A stretch of DNA of 64,000 nt from Roseibium porphyridii. GTDB taxonomy: Bacteria; Pseudomonadota; Alphaproteobacteria; Rhizobiales; Stappiaceae. The notes below the pieces were generated by a model that was given only the letters and a program-made list of their open reading frames with translations, did not search any database and had not been told where the DNA came from. Shown here piece after piece: positions 26,013 through 36,671 of the stretch. Where the stretch lies: positions 3,266,001 through 3,330,000 of the forward strand of contig NZ_CP120863.1 of assembly GCF_026191725.2 (NCBI RefSeq), read 5' to 3'. Each line of letters opens with the position of its first letter. Position 1 is the first letter of the stretch. The position numbers and the translations under genes are program-made.

Positions 26013-27056
26013 ATGAAGACCCCGAGCGCATTTTATCAACCTCTTGCGATTGGTGCACCGTCGCCGTTCAGGGAATTGCCAGTCACTCTTGAGCGGATGA
26101 TTCATTTCGTCCCGCCCCATATTGAGAAAATGCGTGCGAAAGTGCCCGACCTGATCAAGAAGGTCGATGTCGTTCTTGGGAACCTGGAAGATGCCATCCC
26201 GGCAGACGCAAAAACCGATGCCCGCAACGGCTTCATACAGCTCGCGAAAGAAAACGACTTCGGTTCAACGGGATTGTGGACACGCGTCAATTGCCTGAAC
26301 AGCCCCTGGTTTCTGGATGACCTCCTGGAAATCGTTCCTGCCGTGGGCGACAAGCTCGATGTCGTCATGCTGCCCAAGGTAGAGGGGCCCTGGGACGTCC
26401 ACTACCTTGACCAGCTGCTGGCACAGCTTGAGGCCAAGTCTGGAATTAACAAGCCAATCATGATCCACGCCATTCTGGAGACAGCAGAAGGCGTTAAAAA
26501 CGTGGAGGCAATTGCCGCTGCCAGTCCGAGAATGCATGGCATGAGCCTTGGGCCAGCAGATCTGGCGGCTTCACGCGGCATGAAAACAACGCGTGTCGGC
26601 GGAGGGCATCCCGATTATGCGGTTCTGTCCGATCCTGATGAAACGGGGAATGCACGGACAGCCTATCAGCAAGACCTCTGGCACTACACCGTGGGCAAGA
26701 TGGTCGATGCCTGCCTGTCTTATGGCTTGAAACCCTTTTATGGACCCTTCGGCGATTTCTCCGATGCTCAAGCTTGTGAAAGCCAGTTTCGAAATGCATT
26801 CCTGATGGGATGTCTGGGCGCGTGGTCACTTCACCCGACCCAGATTGATATTGCCAAGAAGGTATTCTCTCCCGATCCGGCCGAGGTCGCATTTGCGAAG
26901 AAAATTCTAGACGCCATGCCTGACGGCACGGGTGCGGTTATGATCGATGGTAAGATGCAAGACGATGCCACATGGAAACAAGCAAAGGTGATTGTAGATT
27001 TGGCGAAACTTGTGTCATCGAAGGACAGTGAGCTTGCTGAAATCTATGGCCTTTAG
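26013..27056 (+). CDS. CoA ester lyase of the malyl-CoA / beta-methylmalyl-CoA lyase type
   Basis: A 347-residue HpcH/HpaI/CitE-family enzyme that should cleave or form malyl-CoA or methylmalyl-CoA (glyoxylate plus acetyl- or propionyl-CoA). Visible motifs are [19 protein letters not shown] (about 51-69, with the metal-binding Glu/Asp), [16 protein letters not shown] and [26 protein letters not shown], then [10 protein letters not shown] and [19 protein letters not shown], which match the malyl-CoA lyase branch. Most malyl-CoA lyases have FLDLEDAV where this has VLGNLEDAI. The ATG at 26013, with GGAGG upstream, was preferred to the frame start at 25956. Ethylmalonyl-CoA pathway partners are not nearby. 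Confidence 0.82.
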   Translation: MKTPSAFYQPLAIGAPSPFRELPVTLERMIHFVPPHIEKMRAKVPDLIKKVDVVLGNLEDAIPADAKTDARNGFIQLAKENDFGSTGLWTRVNCLNSPWFLDDLLEIVPAVGDKLDVVMLPKVEGPWDVHYLDQLLAQLEAKSGINKPIMIHAILETAEGVKNVEAIAAASPRMHGMSLGPADLAASRGMKTTRVGGGHPDYAVLSDPDETGNARTAYQQDLWHYTVGKMVDACLSYGLKPFYGPFGDFSDAQACESQFRNAFLMGCLGAWSLHPTQIDIAKKVFSPDPAEVAFAKKILDAMPDGTGAVMIDGKMQDDATWKQAKVIVDLAKLVSSKDSELAEIYGL

Positions 27057-27158
27057 ACTTTCGCAAGGCTCGATGTCTAAGGTTTAATGTGACAACGCTT
27101 GCAAGCAGGCTGCTGACACGGTATCCCGGCATTGCATGCAGTAGGCGGACGAGTAACC

Positions 27159-27482
27159 ATGCGGACGGCAAAATTCAGAATTGGACAGGTCGTTCGACAC
27201 CGGATTTATCCCTTCAGGGGGGTAATTTTCGATGTCGACCCAACGTTCAGCAACACGGAAGAATGGTGGAACGCCATTCCTGAGGATGTGCGACCGCAAC
27301 GTGACCAGCCATTTTATCACCTGCTTGCAGAAAACGAAGAAACTGAATACGTCGCTTATGTGAGCGAACAAAATCTTGAGCCGGACATGACTGGTGAGCC
27401 CGTGCGGCATCCGCAGGTGGAAGAGATTTTTGAGGAACAGACCGACGGTTCCTATTTGCCGCGAAGTGTCGAGATCCATTAA
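27159..27482 (+). CDS. hspQ: Heat shock protein HspQ (hemimethylated-DNA-binding YccV type)
   Basis: A 107-residue small protein of the HspQ family, described as a heat-shock protein, hemimethylated-DNA binder and modulator of Lon specificity in enterobacteria. It has the family core KFRIGQVVRHRIYPFRGVIF, then NTEEWWNAIP, QPFYHLLAENEE and YVAYVSEQNLEPD. The ATG at 27159 begins MRTAKFRIG, matching the usual N-terminus; a frame nine codons longer exists. A strong terminator follows 29 bases after the stop. I saw no convincing heat-shock sigma factor promoter upstream. Confidence 0.93.
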   Translation: MRTAKFRIGQVVRHRIYPFRGVIFDVDPTFSNTEEWWNAIPEDVRPQRDQPFYHLLAENEETEYVAYVSEQNLEPDMTGEPVRHPQVEEIFEEQTDGSYLPRSVEIH

Positions 27483-27511
27483 ACAGATTTAAGTCATTTT
27501 GAAATGACAAC

Positions 27512-27545
27512 AAAAAAGGCCGGAACGATTGTTCCGGCCTTTTTT
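27512..27545. terminator. Strong bidirectional terminator between hspQ and the IalB gene
   Basis: A perfect 9-bp stem GGCCGGAAC (27518-27526) / GTTCCGGCC (27531-27539) with loop GATT is flanked by A6 on the left and T6 on the right. It can therefore stop transcription of hspQ rightward and of the convergent gene leftward. Confidence 0.93.
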
Positions 27546-27573
27546 GCATTGGTGCAGAAACTAGTACTTGCGA

Positions 27574-28185
27574 CTATTCGCTGGCCTTTTGAGCGTCGAT
27601 CAGCTTCTGACGGGCTTCGTCAGCGCGCTTTTGCAATTCGCTTTGAAGTTCTTCCTGACGCTCTTGCAATTCTGCAATGTTCATTGGGTCACCGTCATAA
27701 ACTTTGGTGAATCCGATCAGCGTCATCTTGAAGACGATTTCCTTGGCCTGCTGGTTGTATGGTGCAACCCGCATTTCGCCGCCCTGCTTCATCGCGTTGA
27801 TGAATGTGTCATCAATGGCAAGTTCAGCATAGCAGGCATTGGGTGCACAGATGCTGTATTTGCCTTGCACCGGCTTGCTGTCGTCAATTTGAATGCGCAA
27901 GCCTGGCTGGATTAGAACACCGGTCGGAACTGCGACAAGCAGCTTCTTGCGTGCTTCACCTTCCGTTTCCTGAATAGCAATGTTGCTCAGGAATTGGCCT
28001 GTGTTGGTGCGCAGTTCAATCGAGATGAAGCAGATTTCCTTCTGCGTCTTCGGATTGGTGTTACACGCCTTCGTCCAAGGGCTATTTTCTTCCTGGGCGA
28101 TTGCGGGAGCACCTGCAAAAGAAGACACAGCCAGGAACGCTCCTGCAGCGCATCCAAACAATCCTCTTTTCAAAACACTCTTCAT
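27574..28185 (-). CDS. Invasion-associated locus B (IalB) family periplasmic protein
   Basis: A 203-residue protein with a Sec signal peptide (residues 1-31, ending AGAPAIAQ), then an IalB domain: SPWTKACNTNPKTQKEICF, LRIQIDDSKPVQGKYSICAPNACYAEL and a final VFKMTLIGFTKVYDG. Four cysteines are visible, in two close pairs of positions. About 35 C-terminal residues rich in Glu, Gln and Arg form a likely coiled coil. IalB was named in Bartonella for red-cell invasion, but homologues are widespread in free-living alphaproteobacteria and their role is unclear. The ATG at 28185, with GAGGA before it, was preferred to a longer frame because it places the signal peptide at the N-terminus. Confidence 0.9.
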   Translation of the reverse strand: MKSVLKRGLFGCAAGAFLAVSSFAGAPAIAQEENSPWTKACNTNPKTQKEICFISIELRTNTGQFLSNIAIQETEGEARKKLLVAVPTGVLIQPGLRIQIDDSKPVQGKYSICAPNACYAELAIDDTFINAMKQGGEMRVAPYNQQAKEIVFKMTLIGFTKVYDGDPMNIAELQERQEELQSELQKRADEARQKLIDAQKASE

Positions 28186-28450
28186 CGAAACGTCCTCAAT
28201 CGTGCGTGTGCGAAACTTTCGCGTTGTTCTGAGCCATTCCGGATGTAACCGCAAGACCCGATAGAACATTTGATCCGTGAAAACATGGTAACGCACTTAA
28301 TTAGGGCAAGAGGGTGGCCGATTTGCAACGTAGGCCCTGTCCTGGATTCAAATCTGAATATCTTGGTGTTTATTTCTTGCGCCGGGCGCGTCTCAACAAT
28401 CCTTGTGTTAGGCTAAAGGGTGAGAATCAACGGTATCTCGGGCGGTTGTC

Positions 28451-30322
28451 ATGCGTTTTATTGATAGTGCTGTGCATTCACTTCTGAAGAACGGTGTCCT
28501 TGGGGCTGCGCTTGCGCTTTCCCTTTCGGCGGTGCCATTTTCGGGCTCAACAGCTTTTGCCGATGATAAAGACGTGCCGTGGGTTCATGGCATATCCATG
28601 CACGGATCCCCTGCCCTTGGACCGGATGAACCGTTTCCCTACGCCAATCCAGATGCTCCCAAGGGCGGCTCAATAACGCTTGGCGTTCAGGGAACCTTCG
28701 ACAGCATGAATTCGTTCATTGTTCAAGGCGGCTGGACCTCCGCCAGAGGCATGCGCGAACGCCAATTCGGCAACAACATCCTGGAGAGCCTTCTCGTTCG
28801 CTCCTATGCGGAACCATTTTCACTCTATGGGCTCGTGGCGCAGCGCGTTCGCATGCCCGACAGCCGGGAATGGATCGAGTTTGAGTTGAACCCGGATGCC
28901 AAGTTCTCCGACGGTACACCTTTGACCGTTGATGACATTATCTTTTCCCTCGAGGTCATTGAAGAAAAGGGACGGCCGCCCTATCGCAACTGGTACGCAG
29001 CCATCAAGGAAAAGCAGGTCACTGCGCCTAACCGGCTGAAGCTCGTGTTTGAAAATGGAGACAATCGCGAATTGCCGCTGCTCATTGCTCTGGCGCCAAT
29101 CTTCTCTAAAAAACACACAGATGTCGAGAATTTTGACAAGTCCTCGCTCAACCCGCCGATCGGGTCCGGCCCCTATACCTTCAAGACGATCGAAGCCGGT
29201 CGATTGGTTGTCTATGAAAAGAACCCAGACTACTGGGCAAAGGATCTGCCCGTTAAGGCCGGTTTCGACAATTTCGATGAAATCCGCGTTGAGTACTTCC
29301 GGGATGAAACGACACTTCAGGAAGCCTTCAAGAAAGGCCTTGTGAATGCGCTTCAATTCCGGGACCCGGCACGGTGGGCAACCGGATTTGACTTTCCTGC
29401 GGCCGAAAACGGTGACGTTGAAAAACTTTCCATTGCATTCGGTATCCCGGCCAAGATGCAAGGCATTGCCTTTAACACCAGGCGTGAGCAGTTTAAGGAC
29501 AAAAACGTTCGCAAAGCGCTCAGCATGCTCTTCGATTTCAAGTGGGTGAACGAAAACCTCTATTACGGGCTTTATCAGCGAACCGCCGGGTATTGGGACA
29601 ATTCCGATCTTTCCTCTATCGGGCGGCCTGCAAGCGACCGGGAAAAAGAATTGCTGGCGCCTTTCCCTGACGCAGTCGATCCGGAAGTCATGGCTGGAAC
29701 TTGGAGGCCTGCAGATGCCGATGGTTCAGGTCGTGACAGGAAAGTCCTGCGTGAAGCGCTCGGAACGTTTGGCGAGGCTGGTTACAGCCTGGAAAACCGG
29801 AAGCTCGTGAACAAGGAAACCGGAAAGCCGCTTTCATTCGAGATCCTTGCAAAGAACGAAGACGAAGAAAAGCTTGCACTCGCCTACATCCGCACATTGG
29901 AACTTCTGGGCATTGAAGCAACTGTTCGAAGTGTTGATCCGGCACAGTTTGAAGACCGCCGCACCAAGCGTGAGTTCGATATGGTTTTCAACACCTGGAG
30001 GGCGTCGCTGTCACCAGGTGCCGAACAATATGGACGCTGGTCTTCAAAAGCGGCGGACCAGGAAGGTTCCTTTAATTTCGTGGGCGCTCGGGAGCCGGCA
30101 ATTGATGCTTTGATCGATGAAATCGTCGGGGCACGCAGCCGCGAGCATTTTGTCGACGCCGTTCGGGCCTTCGATCGTGTGCTCATTTCAGGAGCTTATG
30201 CCGTTCCGCTGTATCACGTGTCAGACGACTGGGTTGCCCATTGGAAAAAAGTCATCCCGCCGCAGTCACACTCTCTTTACGGACACGAATTCGACACTTG
30301 GTGGTCAGCCACCGCTCAATGA
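28451..30322 (+). CDS. Extracellular solute-binding protein, family 5 (YejA-like)
   Basis: A 623-residue periplasmic binding protein of the oligopeptide class, with a signal peptide cleaved after about residue 38 (STAFA). Features typical of the YejA branch are GISMHGSPALGPDEPFPYANPDAPKGG at the mature N-terminus, FDSMNSFIVQGGWTSARG and PPIGSGPYTFKTIEAGR. YejA homologues bind peptides such as microcin C. The usual YejB, YejE permease and YejF ATPase genes are absent nearby, so it must work with a transporter encoded elsewhere. The following gene starts 24 bases downstream. Confidence 0.9.
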   Translation: MRFIDSAVHSLLKNGVLGAALALSLSAVPFSGSTAFADDKDVPWVHGISMHGSPALGPDEPFPYANPDAPKGGSITLGVQGTFDSMNSFIVQGGWTSARGMRERQFGNNILESLLVRSYAEPFSLYGLVAQRVRMPDSREWIEFELNPDAKFSDGTPLTVDDIIFSLEVIEEKGRPPYRNWYAAIKEKQVTAPNRLKLVFENGDNRELPLLIALAPIFSKKHTDVENFDKSSLNPPIGSGPYTFKTIEAGRLVVYEKNPDYWAKDLPVKAGFDNFDEIRVEYFRDETTLQEAFKKGLVNALQFRDPARWATGFDFPAAENGDVEKLSIAFGIPAKMQGIAFNTRREQFKDKNVRKALSMLFDFKWVNENLYYGLYQRTAGYWDNSDLSSIGRPASDREKELLAPFPDAVDPEVMAGTWRPADADGSGRDRKVLREALGTFGEAGYSLENRKLVNKETGKPLSFEILAKNEDEEKLALAYIRTLELLGIEATVRSVDPAQFEDRRTKREFDMVFNTWRASLSPGAEQYGRWSSKAADQEGSFNFVGAREPAIDALIDEIVGARSREHFVDAVRAFDRVLISGAYAVPLYHVSDDWVAHWKKVIPPQSHSLYGHEFDTWWSATAQ

Positions 30323-30346
30323 TCGGACCTATGGACGAAGGATAAT

Positions 30347-31978
30347 ATGAAAGTCACTCAAGAAAGCCTTGCAAAGGAGTACCATGAAAGCGGAGCCTGG
30401 TCCGATGTGCCGCTTGACGAACTCCTGAAAAAGACTGCCTCAGAACACCCTGACAGACTTGCCCTTGTGGATGCACCAGATCGGGCAGACTGGACAGGCG
30501 GTGGGCCCAGATCGCTGACTTATGCGGAGGCCGATCGTGAAATAGACCGACTGGCAGCTTTCTACAGCACAGTCGGACTGTCCTCCGACCATGTCATCGG
30601 CGTTCAGGCACCTAATACGGTCGATACGGTGATTGCTCTTCTGGCAGCGCTCAGAGCTGACCTCATCGTTTCCCCATTGCCTCTGCATTGGCGCCAAAAG
30701 AATGTACTTGAGGCGTTGAATTCAATTGGCGCGAAAGGCTTTATTGCGGCTGACCGTGTGGAGACCAGAGATGTTGGCGTCGCCGCGCGAGATGTTGCCG
30801 CCGACCTCTTTTCACTGCGCTTTGTATTCGGGCTTGGCAAAGACGTTCCCGATGGACTGATTGAACTCGGGCCGTTGCTTCGTGATATGGCAGACGATCT
30901 GGAATTCTCGTCCAGCGAACGTCCGGATCCGGCCGACCATACCGCCACGATCTGCTGGAGCCGTAGCGGCGAGGAAAATGTTCCGGTGAGCAGATGCCAC
31001 AACCATTGGATGGCCGCAGGCCAGATGGTTGTCCACGAAGCCCATATCAAGGAAGAAAGCAACATCCTGGTGCCCTATTCGCTCAGCGGATTGACGGGAC
31101 TTGGTGGCGGTCTGGTTCCCTGGCTGCAGACCGGTGGAACACTGCATTTGCATCACCCGACATCACTGGCAAACCTTGCCGCTCATGCGAATGACGTTGG
31201 TGCGGATGTTGTCATGACACCTGGTCCACTTGCGCAAACTTTGGACCGGAAGCTTGAAAACAACAACACGTCGGTACTCGCAGCCTGGAACATAGCCGCA
31301 CCGCATCCGACTACGTTCGTGGCGCGTCGCAGGCTAGTCGACCTTCATGTTGCAGATGAGTTTGCACTTGTTGCCAAGGCCCGGGGGCCTTCTGCCAAAA
31401 TGAAGGCGACTGCGCTGGGAAAGTATAGCGGGCCGAACGGGTGCGAAAGCGGGCCAGCCCTCCTGGAAGTCTCAGTCAATGACGAAGTGGAAGATCAGAC
31501 ACCCACGCTTTTGGTGAAAGGGGCGATGGTTCCCGAAATAGGTTGGCGCACGATCAACAGCGAACAGCGACGCGTGCGTTGGGAAGGAACCGGCTATCTG
31601 AATACCAATATCAAGGTCGAATTGACCGATGGAGGCATCTCAGGTTTTGGCATTCCGGGCCAGTATGCGCTTGGAACCGGAAATCTCGAGACGATCGATG
31701 TTATCTATTCAAGGTATCCAGGCATCAGGGAAGCAGCCGCTTTCGTCGTTGAGGATGGAATTCTTGGCGCGAGAATGTATGCGGCCCTTGTGCCAGAACC
31801 GGGCAACGTGCCCGATGCGGGTGCCTTTTTTGCATATCTTGATGCGGAAGGCGTCGACCTTGCCAAAATACCCCATCGTGTACTGATCTTGCAGTCTTTG
31901 CCTCGAAATGCCGATGGAACGCTTTGCAGGGACCGGCTGACAATGCGGACGCAGCGGCTGCCGGCTGCTGTGGCATAG
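30347..31978 (+). CDS. Degenerate adenylate-forming (acyl-CoA synthetase-like) protein
   Basis: A 543-residue protein with the overall fold of AMP-dependent acyl-CoA synthetases: LTYAEADREIDRLAAFYSTVG near 57-77, then ADVVMTPGPLAQTL and a C-terminal subdomain with YPGIREAAAFVVEDGILG. Key motifs are altered. The Ser/Thr/Gly-rich P-loop is RSGEENVPVSR (206-216) with no Gly-Lys pair, a YGxTE motif is not found, and the C-terminal adenylation lysine (PRxxxGK) is replaced by Thr525. It may have lost classical adenylation or work on an unusual substrate. It starts 24 bases after the YejA-like gene and ends 9 bases before the next, so the three are likely one transcript. Confidence 0.72.
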   Translation: MKVTQESLAKEYHESGAWSDVPLDELLKKTASEHPDRLALVDAPDRADWTGGGPRSLTYAEADREIDRLAAFYSTVGLSSDHVIGVQAPNTVDTVIALLAALRADLIVSPLPLHWRQKNVLEALNSIGAKGFIAADRVETRDVGVAARDVAADLFSLRFVFGLGKDVPDGLIELGPLLRDMADDLEFSSSERPDPADHTATICWSRSGEENVPVSRCHNHWMAAGQMVVHEAHIKEESNILVPYSLSGLTGLGGGLVPWLQTGGTLHLHHPTSLANLAAHANDVGADVVMTPGPLAQTLDRKLENNNTSVLAAWNIAAPHPTTFVARRRLVDLHVADEFALVAKARGPSAKMKATALGKYSGPNGCESGPALLEVSVNDEVEDQTPTLLVKGAMVPEIGWRTINSEQRRVRWEGTGYLNTNIKVELTDGGISGFGIPGQYALGTGNLETIDVIYSRYPGIREAAAFVVEDGILGARMYAALVPEPGNVPDAGAFFAYLDAEGVDLAKIPHRVLILQSLPRNADGTLCRDRLTMRTQRLPAAVA

Positions 31979-31987
31979 GGAGTGGGA

Positions 31988-33169
31988 ATGGACGTTGAAA
32001 CTTCGCTTTCCTGGCGTGGTCCCTATTGGTATGCGGGGCGACGTCCAAGGCGAACCAATGTCGGGGACGATCCTGAAGATCTGGATGTTTCCCTTCATGA
32101 CATGTTTGCGCGCGGCAATACCCTGCCGACAGCACTTCCGGCCGCCATCGTAGTCGACATTTCTGAACTTGAGGAAGCCGAACGGGATCCGTTTTTCAGC
32201 TGGCTTTTAAACGAGATCTCCAAATTGCCGTGTGAAGTTCCCTTTTACGTTCTGACCGGCAGTGAAGATGTATTGCCCGATGATCTGCCGGCAACTGCAA
32301 TTATTGATCGGGTTGTGCCGGATGACGTGTTGATTATGTTGATCTGCATTCATCAGCGCGCAATCTTGCGGTCTGAGGAGGCTCAGCTGCGAAGAAGGGT
32401 TTTTGGCCGTATTCCGGGGTTTGGAACCGCTCCGCACCACAGCGGAACGAGCAGCCTTATGGTGGTAGGTCTCAGCGGCCGTTTTCTGGAATGGCAGGAC
32501 GCCAGTGACGACAAGGTTGAAGTTGTCGGAGCCTTTGACGGCAATATGGCGGTAGAATTCATGTCTCAACGCGCCTTTGACGCGGTTGTTGTAGACGCTC
32601 CCTTTGATGATGCGATTGACTATATGCAGCAAATTCGAAGAGATGCCCGGTTTGCCGGTTTGCCTGTCTTGGCGGTTTGCGAACGTGAAGAGGATTTTGT
32701 GCTACTGTTTCGGAACGGTGCCTCTGATGTGCTCGCCGGAGAAAACCGAAAGGAAACGCTGAGTCGGAGACTGAAAGCTGCCATCCGGTTCGGAAAACGG
32801 CGCCGGCTTGCCGATCGGGTGCTTGCTGAAAGTCATGTCTGGTTGCGGCAACAGGTCAATCACGGCGGCCTCGGTGTTGAGTATTACACAAACTATCTTG
32901 AATCCTGCAGCAACGCATTGGCCGTTCGAGGTCTCGATCTATGGGAAATGAGGCTTCAGCCTGAAAATTTCGGTTTGACCGTATCCAGTGATTTCAATCT
33001 CGAAGAGATCAATGCAACCCTGCTATCGGTTGCTGACGCCACGAGCCGGGACGAGGATTTGGTTTGTCTGGTGAGGGATTTCGGCCCGGTGGCGGTCCTG
33101 AAAAACGAGGCAGGGACTGAAAGGCTTCAAAAACGCATTAACTCGATCTTGAGTCATACTGTTCTTTGA
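31988..33169 (+). CDS. Degenerate PleD-like protein (receiver-like and GGDEF-like domains)
   Basis: A 393-residue cytoplasmic protein. Two segments resemble CheY-like receivers: about 30-120, and about 155-270 with VVVDAPFDDAIDYMQQIRRDARFAGLPVLAV and a degenerate acidic pocket. The C-terminal 110 residues look like a GGDEF fold without its signature (VRDFGPV stands roughly at the expected position). It may be a pseudo-diguanylate cyclase that binds partners rather than makes c-di-GMP. The ATG at 31988 has GGGAG at good spacing; a GTG two codons earlier is the alternative. The domain calls are by eye and uncertain. Confidence 0.6.
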   Translation: MDVETSLSWRGPYWYAGRRPRRTNVGDDPEDLDVSLHDMFARGNTLPTALPAAIVVDISELEEAERDPFFSWLLNEISKLPCEVPFYVLTGSEDVLPDDLPATAIIDRVVPDDVLIMLICIHQRAILRSEEAQLRRRVFGRIPGFGTAPHHSGTSSLMVVGLSGRFLEWQDASDDKVEVVGAFDGNMAVEFMSQRAFDAVVVDAPFDDAIDYMQQIRRDARFAGLPVLAVCEREEDFVLLFRNGASDVLAGENRKETLSRRLKAAIRFGKRRRLADRVLAESHVWLRQQVNHGGLGVEYYTNYLESCSNALAVRGLDLWEMRLQPENFGLTVSSDFNLEEINATLLSVADATSRDEDLVCLVRDFGPVAVLKNEAGTERLQKRINSILSHTVL

Positions 33170-33263
33170 ACCTTGATTGCCACAAGATTGCCCCGAAATT
33201 GGGGTTGGCATATCCGTTTCAGGCGTTAGCCTTTGTTGAACGACACTCATGTTGGATGGATGA

Positions 33264-33938
33264 ATGACCGATGTTGCCCCTTTGACCGTCGATGTGGTCT
33301 CCGATGTCATGTGCCCCTGGTGCTATATCGGCAAGAGACGGTTGGAGGCAGCGATCAGATCCGTTCCGGATCTCGATGTATTGGTTCGCTGGCATCCGTT
33401 TCAACTCGACGCCACGCTTCCCAAGACAGGAAAAGACCGGCAAAAATACCTTAGCGACAAATTTGGCGGTTTGGACCAGGCAAATGCTTTTTACAGCCAG
33501 ATCAAGGCTGCTGGACTTGAGGAAGGAATTGACTTCGCATTTGATGCCATCAAGCTGTCGCCGAATACACTGGATTGTCACCGTCTCATTCTGTGGTCTC
33601 GAGCAGATGACCTTCAGGACGAGGTGGTCGAGCGGCTTTTCAAAGCCTATTTCCTTGATGGAGAAGACCTGACGAAATCGGAGACGCTCGTCAGGATTTC
33701 AGACGAGGCAGGCATGGAATCCGACCTGGTCGAGCAGCTTTTTGAAACGGATTCCGATCTGGACAAGACCATTGCTCAAATAGGCAAGGCGCAAGAATCC
33801 GGGATTACAGGGGTGCCGTGTTTCATCATTGATGGCCGGTTTGTATTGGCTGGTGCAGAAAAGGCTGAAACCATTGCCGCAGCGTTGAAACATGCGGAGG
33901 AAACACGCACGTTTCCGGAAACTGAATCCGTAAACTGA
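33264..33938 (+). CDS. DsbA-family oxidoreductase, FrnE-like
   Basis: A 224-residue cytoplasmic thioredoxin-fold protein with the active site CPWC (Cys17, Cys20) directly after the first strand (VDVVSDVMCPWCYIGK). Later come LDCHRLILW and the cis-proline loop GVPCFIIDGRFVLAGAE near residue 180. This is the FrnE/polyketide-oxidoreductase branch of the DsbA superfamily. FrnE of Deinococcus acts as a cytoplasmic disulfide isomerase; the role here is unknown. No signal peptide is present. A strong terminator follows. Confidence 0.93.
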   Translation: MTDVAPLTVDVVSDVMCPWCYIGKRRLEAAIRSVPDLDVLVRWHPFQLDATLPKTGKDRQKYLSDKFGGLDQANAFYSQIKAAGLEEGIDFAFDAIKLSPNTLDCHRLILWSRADDLQDEVVERLFKAYFLDGEDLTKSETLVRISDEAGMESDLVEQLFETDSDLDKTIAQIGKAQESGITGVPCFIIDGRFVLAGAEKAETIAAALKHAEETRTFPETESVN

Positions 33939-33958
33939 CCTACGCTACGGCTGGACGT

Positions 33959-33993
33959 AAAAAAGCCCCGCGATGCTGCGGGGCTTTTGTTTT
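33959..33993. terminator. Bidirectional terminator between frnE-like gene and eno
   Basis: A perfect stem AAAAGCCCCGC (33961-33971) / GCGGGGCTTTT (33978-33988) with a 6-base loop GATGCT is flanked by A-rich and T-rich sequence on both sides. It serves both convergent genes. Confidence 0.93.
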
Positions 33994-34011
33994 ATGCTGT
34001 TCACAACAGTT

Positions 34012-35370
<1,359 letters not shown>

Positions 35371-35390
35371 TTAGGGGTCGGAGCAAAGCT

Positions 35391-35428
35391 CCAAAAAGAC
35401 AAAGGCCGCACTTTTCGGCGCGGCCCAA
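35391..35428 (-). terminator. Probable terminator downstream of kdsA
   Basis: On the minus strand a 6-bp GC stem GGCCGC / GCGGCC (35420-35425 and 35404-35409) with a 10-base loop is followed by TTTGTCTTTTT. It lies 6 bases after the kdsA stop and separates kdsA from eno. Confidence 0.75.
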
Positions 35429-35431
35429 ACA

Positions 35432-36280
35432 CTATTCGGCTGCAACAGCCGGTGACTTCACGACGGCATCAAGTGCCTGCAGCTGTTTCAACAAAGCTTC
35501 CAACTTGTTGAGCGGTACCATATTCGGTCCGTCTGATGGTGCTTTGTCTGGATCTGGATGTGTCTCAATAAACAAACCGCCGACACCAACGGCAACTGCC
35601 GCACGAGCAAGAACAGGAACCATTGTCCTGTCGCCACCTGTGGATGCTCCCTGCCCGCCTGGTTGCTGCACGGAATGAGTGGCGTCGAACACGACCGGAG
35701 CCCCTGTCTGCGCCATGATTGGCAGAGCTCTCATGTCGGTTACGAGAGTGTTGTATCCGAAACTGGCGCCCCGTTCAGTCAAGAGAACATTCGGATTGCC
35801 GGATCCTGTGACCTTGGCCAGAACGTTTTTCATGTCCCAGGGTGCAAGAAATTGTCCCTTCTTAACGTTGATGACCTTACCTGTCTTTGCTGCGGCAACC
35901 AGCAAATCTGTTTGCCGGCAGAGGAACGCCGGGATCTGAAGCACGTCGATCACTTCGGCGACGGGAGCGCATTGCTCGGCAGCATGAACGTCAGTGATGA
36001 CGGGAAGCCCGAACTTCTCCTTGACCTCTGCAAAGATTGGGAGAGCTTCGCTCAATCCGACACCTCTTCCACCTGAGAGTGAGGTCCTGTTGGCTTTGTC
36101 AAAGGAACTCTTATAGACCAACCCGATGCCGAGGCGGTCGGCAATGTCTTTGATTGCCTCGGCGCATTCCAATGCATGAGCACGGCTTTCCATAGCGCAC
36201 GGCCCGGCAATCAGACTGAACGGGGCTGAATTGCTGAACGTTACGTTTCCAACAGATACTTCACGATTAGGCTCGGACAT
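35432..36280 (-). CDS. kdsA: 3-deoxy-8-phosphooctulonate synthase (KDO-8-P synthase)
   Basis: Makes KDO-8-phosphate from phosphoenolpyruvate and arabinose-5-phosphate for the lipopolysaccharide inner core. The 282-residue protein matches the family length. Motifs are [16 protein letters not shown] (about 23-38), [12 protein letters not shown] (about 55-66), [18 protein letters not shown], and [17 protein letters not shown] near 200. Asn in NVKKGQF and absence of a Cys metal ligand just after the N-terminal strand would fit the non-metal type. A TTG one codon earlier is the only alternative start. The next enzyme of the route, kdsB, is not nearby. Confidence 0.96.
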   Translation of the reverse strand: MSEPNREVSVGNVTFSNSAPFSLIAGPCAMESRAHALECAEAIKDIADRLGIGLVYKSSFDKANRTSLSGGRGVGLSEALPIFAEVKEKFGLPVITDVHAAEQCAPVAEVIDVLQIPAFLCRQTDLLVAAAKTGKVINVKKGQFLAPWDMKNVLAKVTGSGNPNVLLTERGASFGYNTLVTDMRALPIMAQTGAPVVFDATHSVQQPGGQGASTGGDRTMVPVLARAAVAVGVGGLFIETHPDPDKAPSDGPNMVPLNKLEALLKQLQALDAVVKSPAVAAE

Positions 36281-36671
36281 CAATCACCACTTTTCAGCAC
36301 AAGACGGCGCGGATCGCGCATGTCTCATACAACTTTGGCTGCGGACAGGATTCCGGCATTGCATAACCTTCTTTTGCATCGGCTGCAACCACGGTCCGCA
36401 CCAGCCAAGTCTTGGAAGATCCGGCGGAATAGGCACCCGCTGATCCCGCCCTTTCCAAGCTTGAGATCAAATCTACAACCGGTAAAAATATTGCGTTGCA
36501 CAAAAATGAAATCGACAAATGTTTCGCGCGGTCATATTCTCGTTCCTGCAAAGATCGACATTCAGAAGATAACCCTTTGTTAGCGATTTTAGATCCGTAG
36601 TTTGAACAATGGGGCCGCACAGAGGCCTCATCGTTTCAAAAGCAGCTGACGCAAAGCATTGGAAGGCAAAA
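36281..36671. other. Intergenic region between kdsA and galU without a recognisable gene
   Basis: About 390 bases between divergent genes. Short open frames exist on both strands, but none has a ribosome binding site with a domain-like product. It probably holds the promoters of both kdsA and galU. The part from about 36480 to 36600 is more A/T-rich and is the likelier galU promoter region. Confidence 0.5.

Noticed and set aside
27057..27158. Heat-shock sigma-factor promoter upstream of hspQ
   Set aside because: CTTG elements are present (CTTGCAAG near 27098) but no matching -10 element at proper spacing could be identified.
36294..36620. Open frames on both strands between kdsA and galU
   Set aside because: No ribosome binding site or domain content, and the region is where both promoters must lie.
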